Assembly (NCBI RefSeq): GCF_000003815.2
Contig: NC_049985.1
Coordinates: 12,385,847-12,447,225, forward strand
Reading direction: 5' to 3'
DNA length: 61,379 bases
Source: Branchiostoma floridae
Lineage: Eukaryota; Chordata; Leptocardii; Amphioxiformes; Branchiostomatidae
In this document: piece after piece, positions 12,501 through 24,300 of the stretch
Layout: each line of letters starts with the position of its first letter
Position numbering within the stretch: position 1 is the first letter of the stretch
Made by a program: the position numbers and the translations under genes
Notes under the pieces: generated by a model
Databases searched by the model: none
Seen by the model: the letters and a program-made list of their open reading frames with translations, nothing else
Told to the model about the DNA's origin: nothing

Positions 12501-15500
12501 GACAATGTAAAATGCAAGGGACTGCTATATGCACACTTAATGTACTGTATCCATTCCCTTTAAACCCTAGTGACAGGAGTAGACCAATCCTATAACTCCG
12601 CCCACCTTCGTCAAAGCGTAGAGATGCAAACTAAAACATAAAAATGCAAATATCTGACCGACATACAGCCAGTCCCTCCCTGGTTGAACTGCTAATTGCA
12701 ATGGTCTATTGACAGTTACATTTTTGTAGGATTGGTCTCTTGTGGGGATTTGTTTGGCTTGCTCTCACCTGCAGCTCTACATCATCAGATACATGTTCCC
12801 TCTGTCGAGACCTGTTAGTCCTGCTGCCAGTGTCTGGTCTGTGCTCTGATTCCTTCCTGTTCCCAGAGTCAGGGCCGTCCAACTCCCCACCCCTGGCGGT
12901 AGACCTGCCCAGCCCCAGCCCCTCCAGGGTCAGGGATATCCCCTGGGGTTGTCTGGACCAGATACTGGCCTGGGAGGTTGTCCTGCTACTGTCGACATTA
13001 CTCTCTGTAAAAACAAAATGGCAGGGCTAACATTCTGCATCACAAGCACTGATTCTTCTCACTTGCTTCTTGTAAACAACAGGTCAGATGTTTAGTTCTC
13101 TTCGCCAATGGCGATAGAGTATGATTTTGCCGACTTGGGTCTGTATGTAGGTCAACAACATATAAGTCGAGAAATTGTGGATGGAACTTTTTGATTTTTT
13201 GTAGGTGTGTATCGGTTGTCGAAAGGCATGCCTAGTTTGAAAATGGTTTACCTGGCGTTTTCCTACGGTACAGCAGCGAGCTTTGTATTTTTTTGAGGTT
13301 TGTTTCAGGAAGCATAAGTCAAAATGCAGCTGGGCGATTTCTACGATATTTGGTAGGTGTGTAGCGGTTGTGTAAAGGATTGTGCGAGAATGGTTTAGCT
13401 AGCTTTTACCTATGATGCTGTAGCTGGCTTTGTATGTAAGTGCGTTTGTCTGTATGCAAGATAACTCAAGATGCTTTTGATGAATGCTAATGATATTTTG
13501 TTGATATGTAGGGGACACAGAAAGGAAGGTCAAGTTCGATAATGGGCCTCCTGGCGACTTGTTTTGGTACTGCAAGTGAGCGTCAAAGCTTGCGCCTAAA
13601 TTTTCCAGAAGTGCCAGGTTTACAATTTTTTAGTCGTGGATAGCTGTTGGGACTAGGAGTGAATGGTGTAATTTTGGGTCCCCTAGCAGCTTGTTTGGAA
13701 CTGCAGTGGGTCTTATAGTTCGTAACTTTTAAGAAGGATAACTCCAGAGGAGATTGTTGGATAGTCTTTGTTTTTGGTAGGTAGTTACTTTGGGTGATAA
13801 TGAACATAATGAGATGCAAATTATATAAATCACTATCTATTTGATATAATTACGTAGGGAAACTTCTATATAGGTTAAAAATATACTTGTGACGGAGTCA
13901 CCCGAAAGAAATTGAATCGGCCCATAGATGTCTAAAAATAGAGAAAAAGTAGGTCAAGACAGCCAGACACTGACAAGCATGAAATTCTGATTGACCAGGG
14001 ATGCTACCCGAGGTCATCTTTGATCACAGTCCAAGGCCCCCTAAAATGAATACTATTCGGCCAGGCTAGAGTCTGGTAGAGTCTGATTTTAACAAAACAC
14101 TATGAAAGTTGCGCTGGAAAGTATCACAACATTGTGCATCATTTCCTTGTCACCAGTTTGCCGAGAAGGTTATGTTTTTGGTAGCATTTGTGGGTTTGTG
14201 AGGAACACACGTTCATGCAGTCATTTGCTATTGGGGTAGGTACTATTTAGTAATACATGATAAGACGTTAAAGTCTTAATAAAGGCATGATTATTTGGCG
14301 AAGAGATGTGTTCGTTGAACTCTAGTTTAAATATATATCTACTTTTTAACTTGAACTTTGAGCATTAGAAATGGTGAGGATCACAACAATGACAACTCTG
14401 GAAATCATATGAAAGACTGATGAATGCAGAATGCTGAAACTAGCTAAGCACAATACCTTTTTCTGGTGGATGTAAAATGGTATATACCACCAGACAAACT
14501 TGTATGCTTGTTCTTCTATGATCTGTGGAACTCCAAGTGTAGGACTTTTTTTGTAGCTGATGCAATTTGCTTATTCATTAAGGCTTGCTTTTCATAGCCA
14601 ACAAAGCACCCAGAGTCATACCTTATGTTCTTGATAAGCATACAGAGCTAAAAAATACAAAGGCTTTACCAATATCTTCAAGTTCCATGTCAGGTGAGTC
14701 AGAGGCACCACTAGACCCCCTGTCTTCTGCTGTCATCTCTTCCTTCAGTTCTGCTTCCTTCTTCTTCTCCAGGAACCTCGCAGCCATCTTGTCTCTCTCT
14801 GCCTTCTTCCTTTGCTCTATTTTCTCCTTCTGTCGTTTCTGCCTTTCCTCCTCCTGCTGTCTGTGGCTGGCCTTTTCTGCTGCCAGTTTCACACCTATGA
14901 TAGATAACACGTGAGGTACACAACTAGAGCATTAGAACACTCACATGTACACACACCCTCATGCCGTGATCTCCTCATTAAGATAAGTTATATCAGAAAC
15001 TTTGAAGCACCTTGTCATAAAGTACTTTGTGAGCTTAACTCCCACCATAACACTACAAAACACCACTTGTGACTGTAGAAAAAAAAAAACTTGGACTAAT
15101 ACATGCTTTGGGACCAAAAGACTTTTAATGAGGCCAGTAAGAAAATCGTGGAAAAACCTACCGGCTCTTGACCTCCTGACAACATCAGCAGACACAGGCC
15201 TCTTGGATTTCCTCTCTTTAGGTACAACAACATCCATGCTTCTTGTGCCACTACTTGCTGGCCTTTTTGTCATGCCCGACGAGAAGGGCTTCCCTTTTAT
15301 TGGCCCTTTCCTCTCTATTTTTGGTGCTTCAGCCTTTGTAGATTTCTCCTTTGCTTTATCGAAACTATTTCTGAGCTGTTCGACTCCAAACATAATCTTG
15401 TTCATCGCGCCGATAGCTGTGACTCCCATCCGTGCCAGTTGGTCTTCTGATAGAAGTCGCAGTCCTTCCAAGTCAATTTCATTATCTGCAAAAATCTTGA

Positions 15501-18500
15501 CGTATTTCTCCTGTTCCATTAAGTTCAGACTGGCTAGCCATGCTGCAACTGCTGGGTCACAGGAGGTCGGGACCTCTGACCTTACAACGGTACCTTCTTT
15601 TCTCCTGGTATGATTGGTTCTTGCAGCCGGCTGTGCAGAGTTTGTCTTCAGTTTTGTACTGATGGTTTTGCTCATGTACCGCTGTGGCTTAACTTTAGCT
15701 GGGTCGTTGTTCGTGTCGTTCAAAACTTTCGCTTTCATGCTGACCAACCTGTCTTGGTATGTCTTTCCTGTTGTTACGATCTGCACCTCTGCCTCTTCTG
15801 ATTCCCCAGTGCCAATGTCTTCTGCATCTTTCACTTCTGTGTCAAACGATACCTTTTGTATACTCTGTGTCTGCTTCTTCCCATTGGCAGCATTATCACT
15901 GCCCGTCTCCTTACTCTGTGTGGATAGAGATCGTCCATGCTTCCTGTCAATCAAAACTCCTTTGAGTTTTCCAGCCTTTTGTCCCCTTGTCCCTGATGCT
16001 GAACTTGGCCTCTTCAGGATTTTACTAGGCTGCGCCACATCCATACCAATGAATCCCAGTGCAGGGTTTTGTCCCTCTATGTGCCTTGCTTCCCTCTCAC
16101 AAATGTTGTCTCTAATAACAGGCTTTCTCTCTGAGCTTTTGGTCTTGCCTCCAGCAGTTAACTGAACAGTGGTTGGCTCTCTCCCAACGCTTCCCTTTGT
16201 CCCCTGATTGTATAATAACGTGCTGTCCTTTGGGACCGATGAATTTTTGATCGGCTGCTTTCCAGACGGCGGTCTCTTGTACGCTGCTCTCTTTTTCTCC
16301 ATCCTGCTGTTTTCGATGTCTCCTAGGACGTCGTCCTCAATGTCGCTGATGGATTTGAAGGTCGTGAGCTTGCCTTGTGCTCCCGCCTGCCACCTAGCTC
16401 CGCCTATAGCTTTCCTAAATATTCACACACAAAAATCACTAATTACTTTCTTTGAAATTAAATGGAATCTTATAGAATCACTTGAAACTTAACAGATTTC
16501 CAATGTAAGGTACCCTCTTTAGGCTATTTCAGAAGAAATTCAATACACTTACGAGAGATTTGCCTGGACAGTTAACAGCATTAATCTGTACCTCCAGGCC
16601 TGGAATAGTTTGGGATAACAGCCAAGTATCGCTGTCATTACACTGTATGTGACCATGGAATTGTAACGGCAAATAACATCATTTCACTCGCACTGCGTCA
16701 TCTGCTCTGCTGCCATCGTCTATATTAGGTGGTACGGTGATACTATCGGCAATACCAATGAGTTTTAGATTTTATCGTTTGTAGAATGAAATAAGGCACA
16801 GTTTGTAGTGTTAGCCTAATTTCACATTAAAACTGCAGCATAACATAAATTATAAAATCAATGCTATGCTTTTGAGCCTACATTGTACATACTGCTTGTT
16901 TCTAGTATAAAAGAAATAATTACCACTGTATATCATAGCCCATATAAATGTGCTAAGCCAAAATCATTGATAATGTTCCTGCACAGGAAATGAACACAGA
17001 CCCAAAAGACCCATTTATAGTCTCTGAAGTGTAGATATTGACAATTTGACACCTCCACATATCCTGTATCAACAATCAGTCTATGTGGTTATCTTACTTT
17101 TATACTTTCATCAAATTCTATAAACTATCTATATACTTAGTCCCTGTCGCAAAATTTTGAAAGTCACGTCTTCTACAAATTTTGCCTTTAGTATAATGAA
17201 GTTGAAGATTGATAAAGAAAATTTTCCATATTCCCAATCTGCAATGGGCATGGACCAAATTCCCAACCCTTAATTGTTTATCCCCTATTCAATTGAATTG
17301 AAAAGCTAACATCTGATCCCGGCCATAAGTAAGCATTATACTAACTAGACAACTTCTAGAATATACCAATCATTGTCGGTTATTGTGTTACAGCAAAGGG
17401 CAGTTAAGCCGACCAGCTATTATATGAGCTAACAGATTGTCTCATCAAGTAGGGCATTTGGTCTAGGGTTGAACAATTATTGATTTTTGATTATTACAAA
17501 TACCAACTCCCTTATCTTTTAACCCCACAATTTCCATGTAGCTGTAAGTGTTATGAACTCATTCAAATTTGTAAAGTAATGAACCCTACTAGTATAGTCA
17601 AGGTTTACTCAAAATACAAATATAATTTGTTCAACTTACAGGAAGTATAAAGCTGGAAGAGGATAACAAATCACTTCCTTTGGAAATCCTATTTCCCATC
17701 AAATCCATGTCAATTGGCAGTTCTTTTTCTAACTCAATTTCCCTTTCTACTCTATCTAGGGAGTGATAAAGACGTCCCATTCATCAATAGATGCACTGGA
17801 ATGATGAATGCTAACTTGGGAATAGGACACGGTTGTGGAGACTAGTAATATCTGGAAGTGTCTTTGGATCCTGATTTGGTAATTAGTATGATAAAAGAGA
17901 AAATGTTTGAAGGGATATAATTTCCTGGTAGGAAGAAAAAGGAAAGTTCACAGTAGTTTTAAGACCGTAGTTGAAACAAGGGAGTAGGTGAGCAGAAGAC
18001 AGAAAAACATTTATACAGCATTAAGATCACAGTATAGAGAGGTCATCACAAAATCATGAACATAAAACTATTGCAAACATTTCTTCTTTTCCAGTAGGTG
18101 TAGGTCTCACCTCATCATCCCCCGCACAGATTTGTTCTCAGAGTCGACCTGTCGGTGATGCATGTCGAGTGCACTCTGCAGCTTCATCACATCCCTGCTC
18201 AGCTCCTCATTCTCCCTGGCCAGGTCCAGCACCAATCTGTCCACAGAATTATAAAATGATCATTTACATGTACCTGCAAAACATTGGCGTCAAAAAGGTA
18301 CATGTAACGGAGGGGGGGCCCTAAATTCGCCACTTTTAAAAAAATCATATTTTACAAATTAAAGATGAATTGCAAGAGCCAAGAGATGTTTTGGGGTTAT
18401 ATTACAAGTTTTGACTTTTGACATGAGTGTTACCATGGTGATTGACCGAGTATCAAGGTCAAAGGTCAGCCAGTGATTGACCGAGTATCAAGGTCAAAGG

Positions 18501-20565
18501 TCAGCCAGCAATCACATGGCGTAATTCATTATGGGTATGTCATTATTACTTGACCTGACCTACTAAATAATGCATCAAATTTGATTTGTCTTGCAAATAT
18601 TCACAAATTACTCACCAGCATAAACTTTCAGTACCCTTTCTTCTGAGAAACTAATACTAATAGTAATATTTACACATTCAGTGATTCACTAGTTTGTTTT
18701 GAAGTTGTCTCAAAATTCTATCAAAAACGTTAAGTTGAGACTTTAATGCTGGGACAGAGTGACAGAGACAAAACCTGAGCCAGTGCCCCTGCAGAAACAA
18801 GTGATACTAATGGAAAATCAAAGGGACCAGCCCGACAGACTGTACATCAACTCCCACAGACTAAGTACCACAGGCTGGCCTCCATCCAAGCATGGTAAAA
18901 CCCAATATCCTGGCCAAGACTCCAGTCCTACTGTACTAGCTTTAATAACGATCTCTAGAAACGGCATACATTGACACAGTTGTTGCTGCCTGGTATGACG
19001 TGATGTAGCCACTGCACCATAGTAAAGAGTACAGTTGTAGTATTTATTTCATTTTATCAATCTCCAATCATATTTGGGGGAGAAAATTGTTTTTTTGAGT
19101 GGCCAGCTTTTCTGGCAGACAGACACCACAGTACTATACTTTACTATGTTGAACGGTGTAAACAGTCTTTAAAAAAGCAATCCAGTATTCAAATATCGTA
19201 CACAATTGTCAGTCCATGTACATTATATGATGAATGGATAGAAGTAGCAAATACAAGATTTAAGTATATAATTACAAGGCCATAGCAACTAACTTTAAAG
19301 GATGACATCAGTGTGTGGATTGATTCAGGATGACGTCATACGTAAGCCCTTAAGGTATTGAAATGCAATAGATTAATTATTACTGCTATCAAATTGAAAT
19401 GGGTATTGCTATCAATTGGGGATTTCCTATTTTTGGAACAATCTATTTTTCAGGCGCCTGTTGCCCGCCTCGTTTTCATGAGGGCCACATATGCTTACAT
19501 GACGTCATTCACATTTTTGGCAAGTACCATTTTGCAATTGGTTACTGTAGGACTTTTAGTTGGCTATTTTTTGCAAAACAGGTCACCAGCTCACAGCGTG
19601 ACTCAGGACGTAGGAAGACAGACCTTGCAGTGGTCATGTTAAGTTGATCTAAGTACTGTGTCAAGACTCTAAGTTACCCTACTCCAGTTCCAATCCATAA
19701 TTTGGGGATAAGTTTACCCAAACCCTACCCTACACCCAAAGAAAAATTCATCTCATGCATTTAGCCGCTTGGCGCGTTGGTACACCCGATCCCTCGATCT
19801 CGGAAGTTAAGCAATGTGCAGTCCGGACAGTACTTGGATGGGAGTCCCCCAACCAAGGACGTCCGGATTGCTGTAGCCTCACAAAGCTTTCCACGAAATC
19901 GTCTTCTGGGAGGGACGTAAAACGGGGGTCCCATGCTCGAGGAGGTGCCTCGACCACGTTAAACAGCCTCATTACCCACATTTTGGGTACCTACTGGCTG
20001 CAAAATACACCCGATATTACATTATTATTATTATTATTATATATCTAGTTCTAATATGCACATCCAGAATAAACTGGTTAACTTAACCCTACCCTAGTTC
20101 AAATCTAGCATAAATTGGTTATGAACTATCCTAGCTCTAATCCAGCATATTTTTTTTTTAATCCTATCCTAGTTTCAATCCAGATACTTGAACCATACCC
20201 TCCCTCTAATGGAGTCTAAATCCAATCCAACCTCTTCCGCCTCCTCTACTACTACTAGGCTCTGCCATCATTTTTTGGAACAGCCCATTTAGACGTCTGC
20301 AAATTCCAAAATTGCAGCTTATGTACTTATGGATCAGGAAGCAGCACTAGATTTTTTTCAACAAGATTGAAATACGCAAGGGAAAAGTTTTCTAATAATT
20401 CTATCCAGTTGCTTGAGCAATTACTCTCTTGTGTATCTTATCACCTTGAAGCTTGACCTACCGTCGTCCGTCGACGTATGAAAATTAAAATGCATAGAAA
20501 AATGTATGTCATACTTACTGTCTGTTTTTGTCCGAGAGCTTATACTTCTGTTGAGACTTCGCCAT
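6507..20565 (-). CDS. SAM domain / coiled-coil / TKL-type protein kinase with PAK-box-like C-terminus
   Basis: Sixteen exons, 1357 residues, frame kept at every junction: 20565-20519, 18236-18111, 16414-15162, 14894-14670, 13004-12769, 12427-12117, 11709-11618, 11339-11218, 10889-10753, 9487-9314, 8969-8870, 8584-8504, 8292-8173, 7958-7127, 6861-6737, 6599-6507. Start MAKSQQKYKLSDKNRQ leads into a coiled coil (to about residue 57). A basic Ser-rich linker is followed by a SAM domain (344-407, DPAVAAWLASLNL..), then a Glu/Lys/Arg coiled coil (476-550). The kinase domain spans about 760-1010: Gly loop GEGAFSRV, VAIK Lys787, HLDLKSMN 881-888, DFG 901-903, APE 929-931, so it should be catalytically active. 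The tyrosine-kinase-like look (HLDLKSMN, GTPAWMAPE) points to the TKL group. The tail has FPPEWRSLLSAAGI (about 1019-1032), like the PAK box, and a PPAPPPPPP run near 1225. ZAK kinases have the order kinase-zipper-SAM, so this is not a ZAK. Substrate unknown. Confidence 0.92.
7127..7958 (-). other. Large C-terminal regulatory exon of the kinase (PAK-box-like segment, polyproline)
   Basis: This exon encodes about 277 residues after the kinase domain. It opens with DILISLESLSFPPEWRSLL. The SFPPEWRSLLSAAGI part matches the second half of the p21-binding/autoinhibitory segment of PAK-type kinases (G-x-P-x-x-W-x-x-L-L-x-x-x-x-I). The CRIB core ISxPxxFxHxxHxG that normally precedes it is not visible. 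An acidic/Ser stretch follows, then PPAPPPPPP, which could bind profilin, SH3 or WW partners. The regulatory role is inference. Confidence 0.5.
9535..10640 (+). mobile_element. 5'-truncated non-LTR retrotransposon (reverse transcriptase C-terminal part)
   Basis: Lies in a kinase intron, antisense to the kinase gene. Reading frame from about 9574 gives GPLLFILYINDM and the catalytic CLYADDTALF box of reverse transcriptase. A frameshift near 9705-9740 moves the rest into the next frame: WLHSNKLTLNVKKCKAMLFG, FKYLGVWFD, then a thumb/C-terminal region ending at 10459. After the stop comes a short 3'UTR with a GC-rich inverted-repeat-like segment (10565-10612) and an A-rich tail (10619-10640). It lacks the endonuclease and most of the fingers domain and is frameshifted, so it is dead. 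The YADD box and 3' tail resemble CR1/Jockey-type elements. Confidence 0.85.
10641..10793 (-). repeat. Local duplication of the 3' end of a kinase exon
   Basis: Bases 10681-10717 repeat, with a few changes, bases 10753-10789, the donor end of the exon encoding GSLYHWLHGEER. Both copies are preceded by the motif atttacaaagtt (10643 and 10732) and both retain a GT donor (GTACAGG distal, GTACTGG proximal). The intervening 72 bases are open in the kinase frame. The duplication abuts the 3' tail of the retroelement. Confidence 0.8.
13005..14669. repeat. Kinase intron filled with degenerate interspersed repeat
   Basis: Between exons 14894-14670 and 13004-12769. The 13090-13800 stretch repeats a pattern (getting phrases such as taggtgtgta.cggttg at about 13200 and 13355) and a segment around 13680 (cccctagcagcttgtttgga) that is the inverse complement of the gcttgctaggggg-type phrase seen near 33610-33770. 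This indicates a dispersed family. No coding potential recognised. Confidence 0.4.
16415..18110. other. Kinase intron without recognisable genes
   Basis: AT-rich intron between exons 18236-18111 and 16414-15162. I see no open frame with exon borders, no RNA gene and no clear terminal repeats. A degenerate MITE-like stretch may lie at 17920-18100. Confidence 0.4.
18439..18508. promoter_or_regulatory. 35-bp tandem duplication carrying two perfect nuclear-receptor DR1 sites
   Basis: A 35-base unit is repeated twice. Each copy contains AGGTCA-A-AGGTCA (18456-18468 and 18491-18503), a perfect direct repeat with 1-bp spacing. DR1 is the consensus for HNF4, RXR/PPAR and COUP-TF dimers. It lies in the first intron of the kinase gene, about 2.1 kb from the start codon. 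Binding is inferred from the motif only. Confidence 0.5.
19676..20235. repeat. Degenerate minisatellite interrupted by the 5S-SINE
   Basis: Phrases of the type accctaccctagttcaaatc / ccagcataaattgg recur at about 19676, 19725, 20085, 20120, 20160 and 20200 on both sides of the SINE. This suggests a roughly 35-40 bp degenerate tandem array into which the SINE inserted. Confidence 0.45.
19757..20041 (+). mobile_element. 5S rRNA-derived SINE (SINE3-like)
   Basis: The head (19757-19878) aligns from memory with 5S rRNA over its length: acacccgat, gatctcggaagttaagca (A-box region), gtacttggatgggag (C-box region) and a final gctgtagcc like the 5S 3' end. Internal differences and the missing acceptor-stem pairing argue against a functional 5S gene. 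A unique body (19880-20020) and an (ATT)n tail to about 20041 complete a SINE. It sits in kinase intron 1. Confidence 0.8.
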
Positions 20566-21355
20566 TCTAGACGATCACTCCATTACCGAATTCTGCAGCA
20601 ACAAAGTATTGCGGAAAATTTTACATAGCGGTCCCACCGGTCACCAGGCCAGGTTGGGGTGGGGTGTAAATTACCTTAAAAAAAAGCGAATTTTACGGAA
20701 AAGCGGATAGTTAACTGTATAGAAATTAACTCAAACGAAGCCTATGGTCAATAAATTTTTACCTGTCGAATTATATCAGCTTCTCCTTTTCCAAACAGCT
20801 TCTAAACGAATAAAACGGCCCAAAGTCTGTTCCAAACTTTGCAGAGTCCGCCATTTTGGCAGGTATTTGTGTACCGTCATGCTTCGCGTGAAATGAAATG
20901 TTCCATTTTGGGTGAGGGGGCGAGGTGCTACATTAATATTACCTCAATATTGAAAAGAAAAATCATAGTACAACAAAACAAAAATTCAGAATATAAGTAT
21001 TGAAGTGAAATCGAAAAGTTATATGATAACAATATTTCAATGAATTTAATTGATGATGATAAATATATCTGGCCCCAAAATAGAGTGGTACAGTCATCGC
21101 GGGAAATATGGCGGTCAGTTCGAAAACCAAGGTTGTCGAAAACAGATAATTAGTCAGTGCAAAAACTTCGCATTGTTGAAAGACTGCTGCATATATATGT
21201 AATTTCATAAATGCTGAAGTCTAAGAGATACTACTGTATGCACTTGGAACTAAAGAGAACGTCTGTTTCTTCTGTGATACTGACGAAGTGTACTAGACCT
21301 AGAGATGATATTTTGGAGATTATAAAATCAAACAAAATTTTACTACTACCCCGGT
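20566..21355. promoter_or_regulatory. Head-to-head promoter region between the SAM/TKL kinase and FANCF
   Basis: The start codons of two divergent genes are 790 bp apart (20565 minus, 21356 plus). The interval holds two YY1-type cores, GCCATTTT at 20850-20857 and AAATATGGCGG at 21104-21114. YY1 cores are often found close to start sites of housekeeping genes. No TATA box in a convincing position. Transcription start sites are not visible from sequence. Confidence 0.5.
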
Positions 21356-24300
21356 ATGGATGATTTGGTTCAAAAAGCGCAGATTTTCCGGGATATACTT
21401 ATAGCTGCACGGGGACAGGGTGCTGCTGATTGGTCCATGGAGGATTTGGAGAGAGCTTATGGTTGGGCCGGGTACTTTGAACAGGTATGACAAATATGAA
21501 ATAATGAATTTAGATCATGTTTGATAAGCCCTCTCACAGAGATCAGAACGCATACATGTGCGGTGACAGGGATTCTAGATATGTCAACAGGTAAAGGCCC
21601 TGAATAAGAAAGCAAAAACCCTCTGGATATTGTTTTGAAAATCAAGTAATGTTTGAGACAAGGACTGTTTTCTTTTTCGGGACTTTAACCTTTGACATAT
21701 TTACCAAGAATTCACATTGCATGTTGCCACACATGCATTCTGACCTCTAGCTAGAGTGAAAGGCTTGTATAATGATAACGTTATAATCTATCAATAACGT
21801 TGTGAATTAAGCTGATTCAATCTGAATATAATCTGTTTCATTATAATCATACAGTTTCACAAATTGTCAAATATCAATTTGTTAAATTGTGTTAACTGAC
21901 ATCCAAACCAAATTTATTATACAACGACTCCAGTCGCGACGTCAGAACGCACGGCTTGTAATGATGTACAAGATAACCAACGGTCTGGTGGCCATTCCGC
22001 CTACTTGCCTCGTACCAGCACACATGAGTACCCATGCCAACCATTCACATAAGTACAGAACTCTACGATGCAGGTGTGATACTGCAAATTATGCCTACTT
22101 TGCCAGGACAATTCCCGACTGGAACAGCCTCTCCGCCCACATTGTCGACGACAGCCCCTCACTCACGGACACATTCAAGAACAGGTTGCTGTCATCTCAC
22201 ACCACGTAGTCCAGTCGCTGCGCCTCCTCCATCTGCGTGATATTCCTACCAGGAAGTTTGCAGATTATGAACTAGAACTTAATTAAAGAACTAGAAATAT
22301 CAAGTAGGATGTAGTTGGAGTCCATGTAATATTGTGCAATTTTCTTCTCTTTCTACAGGCCTATGCCAGGATCAGATCCAAGCCTCAAATAGCAGACAGG
22401 CTTGACAGGCGGCTAAAAGTGCTAACCAGCACTGAAGCATCACCACTGGGGTACCAGCAGTTCTCTCTACAGCTTCTGGGAGAAGCGAAACAATTTGTGG
22501 ATCAAGTATGTACAAATGTAGTTGTTGACTTATGACCATGCTTAAACATCAATTCATTGTTTTATTTTTAACTGCCAGGTTTGGAAAACTATTTTTGTCA
22601 AAGTTCTTCCTCTGTATTTATCTTTAATTAAACCTTGCGGTGACGAAATCCAACAGGGACAAATCTGGACAGGAACAGATCCTGAAATTATGATGAAATA
22701 GCACGGACATATTTTCCTTGTATGATATATTCTCCAGGCTTTGCTGCAGAACTCACATTTACCTCCTATGCTGTACTCTGTGGTTTTACAAAGATGTGTG
22801 CAGAACATGGGCAACAAGGCTCAACTCAGGAAGGTAACTTTTTACTTCATCATATACTGCTATTAGTAAACAATGTTGACTGATTAGAAGGCCCCATACA
22901 TGTTGGTTATAACGATGCAACACATAGAATTGTTGTGAGCCGTGTGTGTTGTGTACATTGTATTTGAAATAGAACAACATGATAATGCAGGGCTCGAAAT
23001 ACGGGGTGCACGTGCACCCAGGTGCACCCAAAATTGGAGCTGTGCACCCAATTATTTTTTGTGGGTGCACAGGGTGCACCCAAATATTTTCTTGGGTTTA
23101 TGTATGTAAAGATATCAAAGTATACTAGTATACATCATATTCTTGACATATAAGTGTTAGAAAGATAATAGAAATGTCTGTCATGGTACTTGTTTAAGAT
23201 CTGATAGCATGTAACTAAGTTTTGTTATTAGGTTTTTGTGACATTCTACTTAAATTTAAGTGGTGCACCCAAAAACTTTTGGTGCACCCAATTTTTTAAG
23301 CTGGGTGCACCAGTGCACCTAATTCCAAAAATGAATTTCAAGCCCTGTAATGTCACAACTTTCTGAACACACCTTGTTTTTCAGAACACTGTGGCCCTCT
23401 CCCAGCTTCAGTCTGCAGTACAGCTTATTGGCCACATGAGGGAGCTGCTACACAGAAACCACAGTGACTTGTTCCATTCAGGTGTGTGCTGGTGTTATAT
23501 CTTCAATTTACTCCACAAGGTACTGATTCTCCAAGTTTCAGAAGTCCTGTGGGCTGTTATGTACAAGTGATCTTATAACAGTTATATGTAATACTGTATC
23601 TTTTTTGATTTGGACACAAGGATCTGAAGTCAATAATTGCTGCCAAGTAGAGACAGATGCCTCACTTCTCCTCCAGTTCTTAGACCTGCACCTAGCCGGG
23701 AGTGCACCAACACAAAGGTACCTAGACTGGATACCACATGCGTACAATTTATACTATTAGGCCACAACCTTTTGATTTTTAGTGTTTTTTTCAAAGGTGC
23801 AGTAACAAGATGTAATTTAGATTTTATCTACTTTGATAATGTTTGTATTTTTGCTGAATTTTCTTTCAGATCAAAAGCAGCCATTGACAGAAAACTGCAG
23901 GAAATTGTTTTACAGCAACAAGGATGGGTAAGTAGGTGATTCAGGATAATTGTAGCCTTGAGGTCAGACTGTTTCCAGGGCCAACACAGGCCAAATCCAC
24001 CATGCCACCAAGGAAAATCTACAACCCTACTAAACGATAGATACTTTTAGCCCAGTAAGATCCTACGAAACGATAGATACTATTGAGATCAGGCCGGGAG
24101 TCTGGCATCCAGGCTAGGATAATCGTAATGATTGTAACAAGTTTGATTTAGGTTTTTGAATACCAATGCATTAAGCACAATTGTACCTAATGAAAGGGAC
24201 TGTTATATTGTTATGTGTAGGAGGCAGTCTTAACTGCACTAGTTCTGAACGTGGAAACACACGGAACACCTTCAGCTGGACCCAGTATAGATGGAGAGTC

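Noticed and set aside
19757-19878. Functional 5S rRNA gene
   Set aside because: Mismatches in the stem and central region, a SINE body and an (ATT)n tail point to a 5S-derived SINE.
24030-24120. Short direct repeat acgatagatact with a ggcatccaggcta end, considered as a MITE
   Set aside because: Only one end is recognisable and no flanking duplication could be found.
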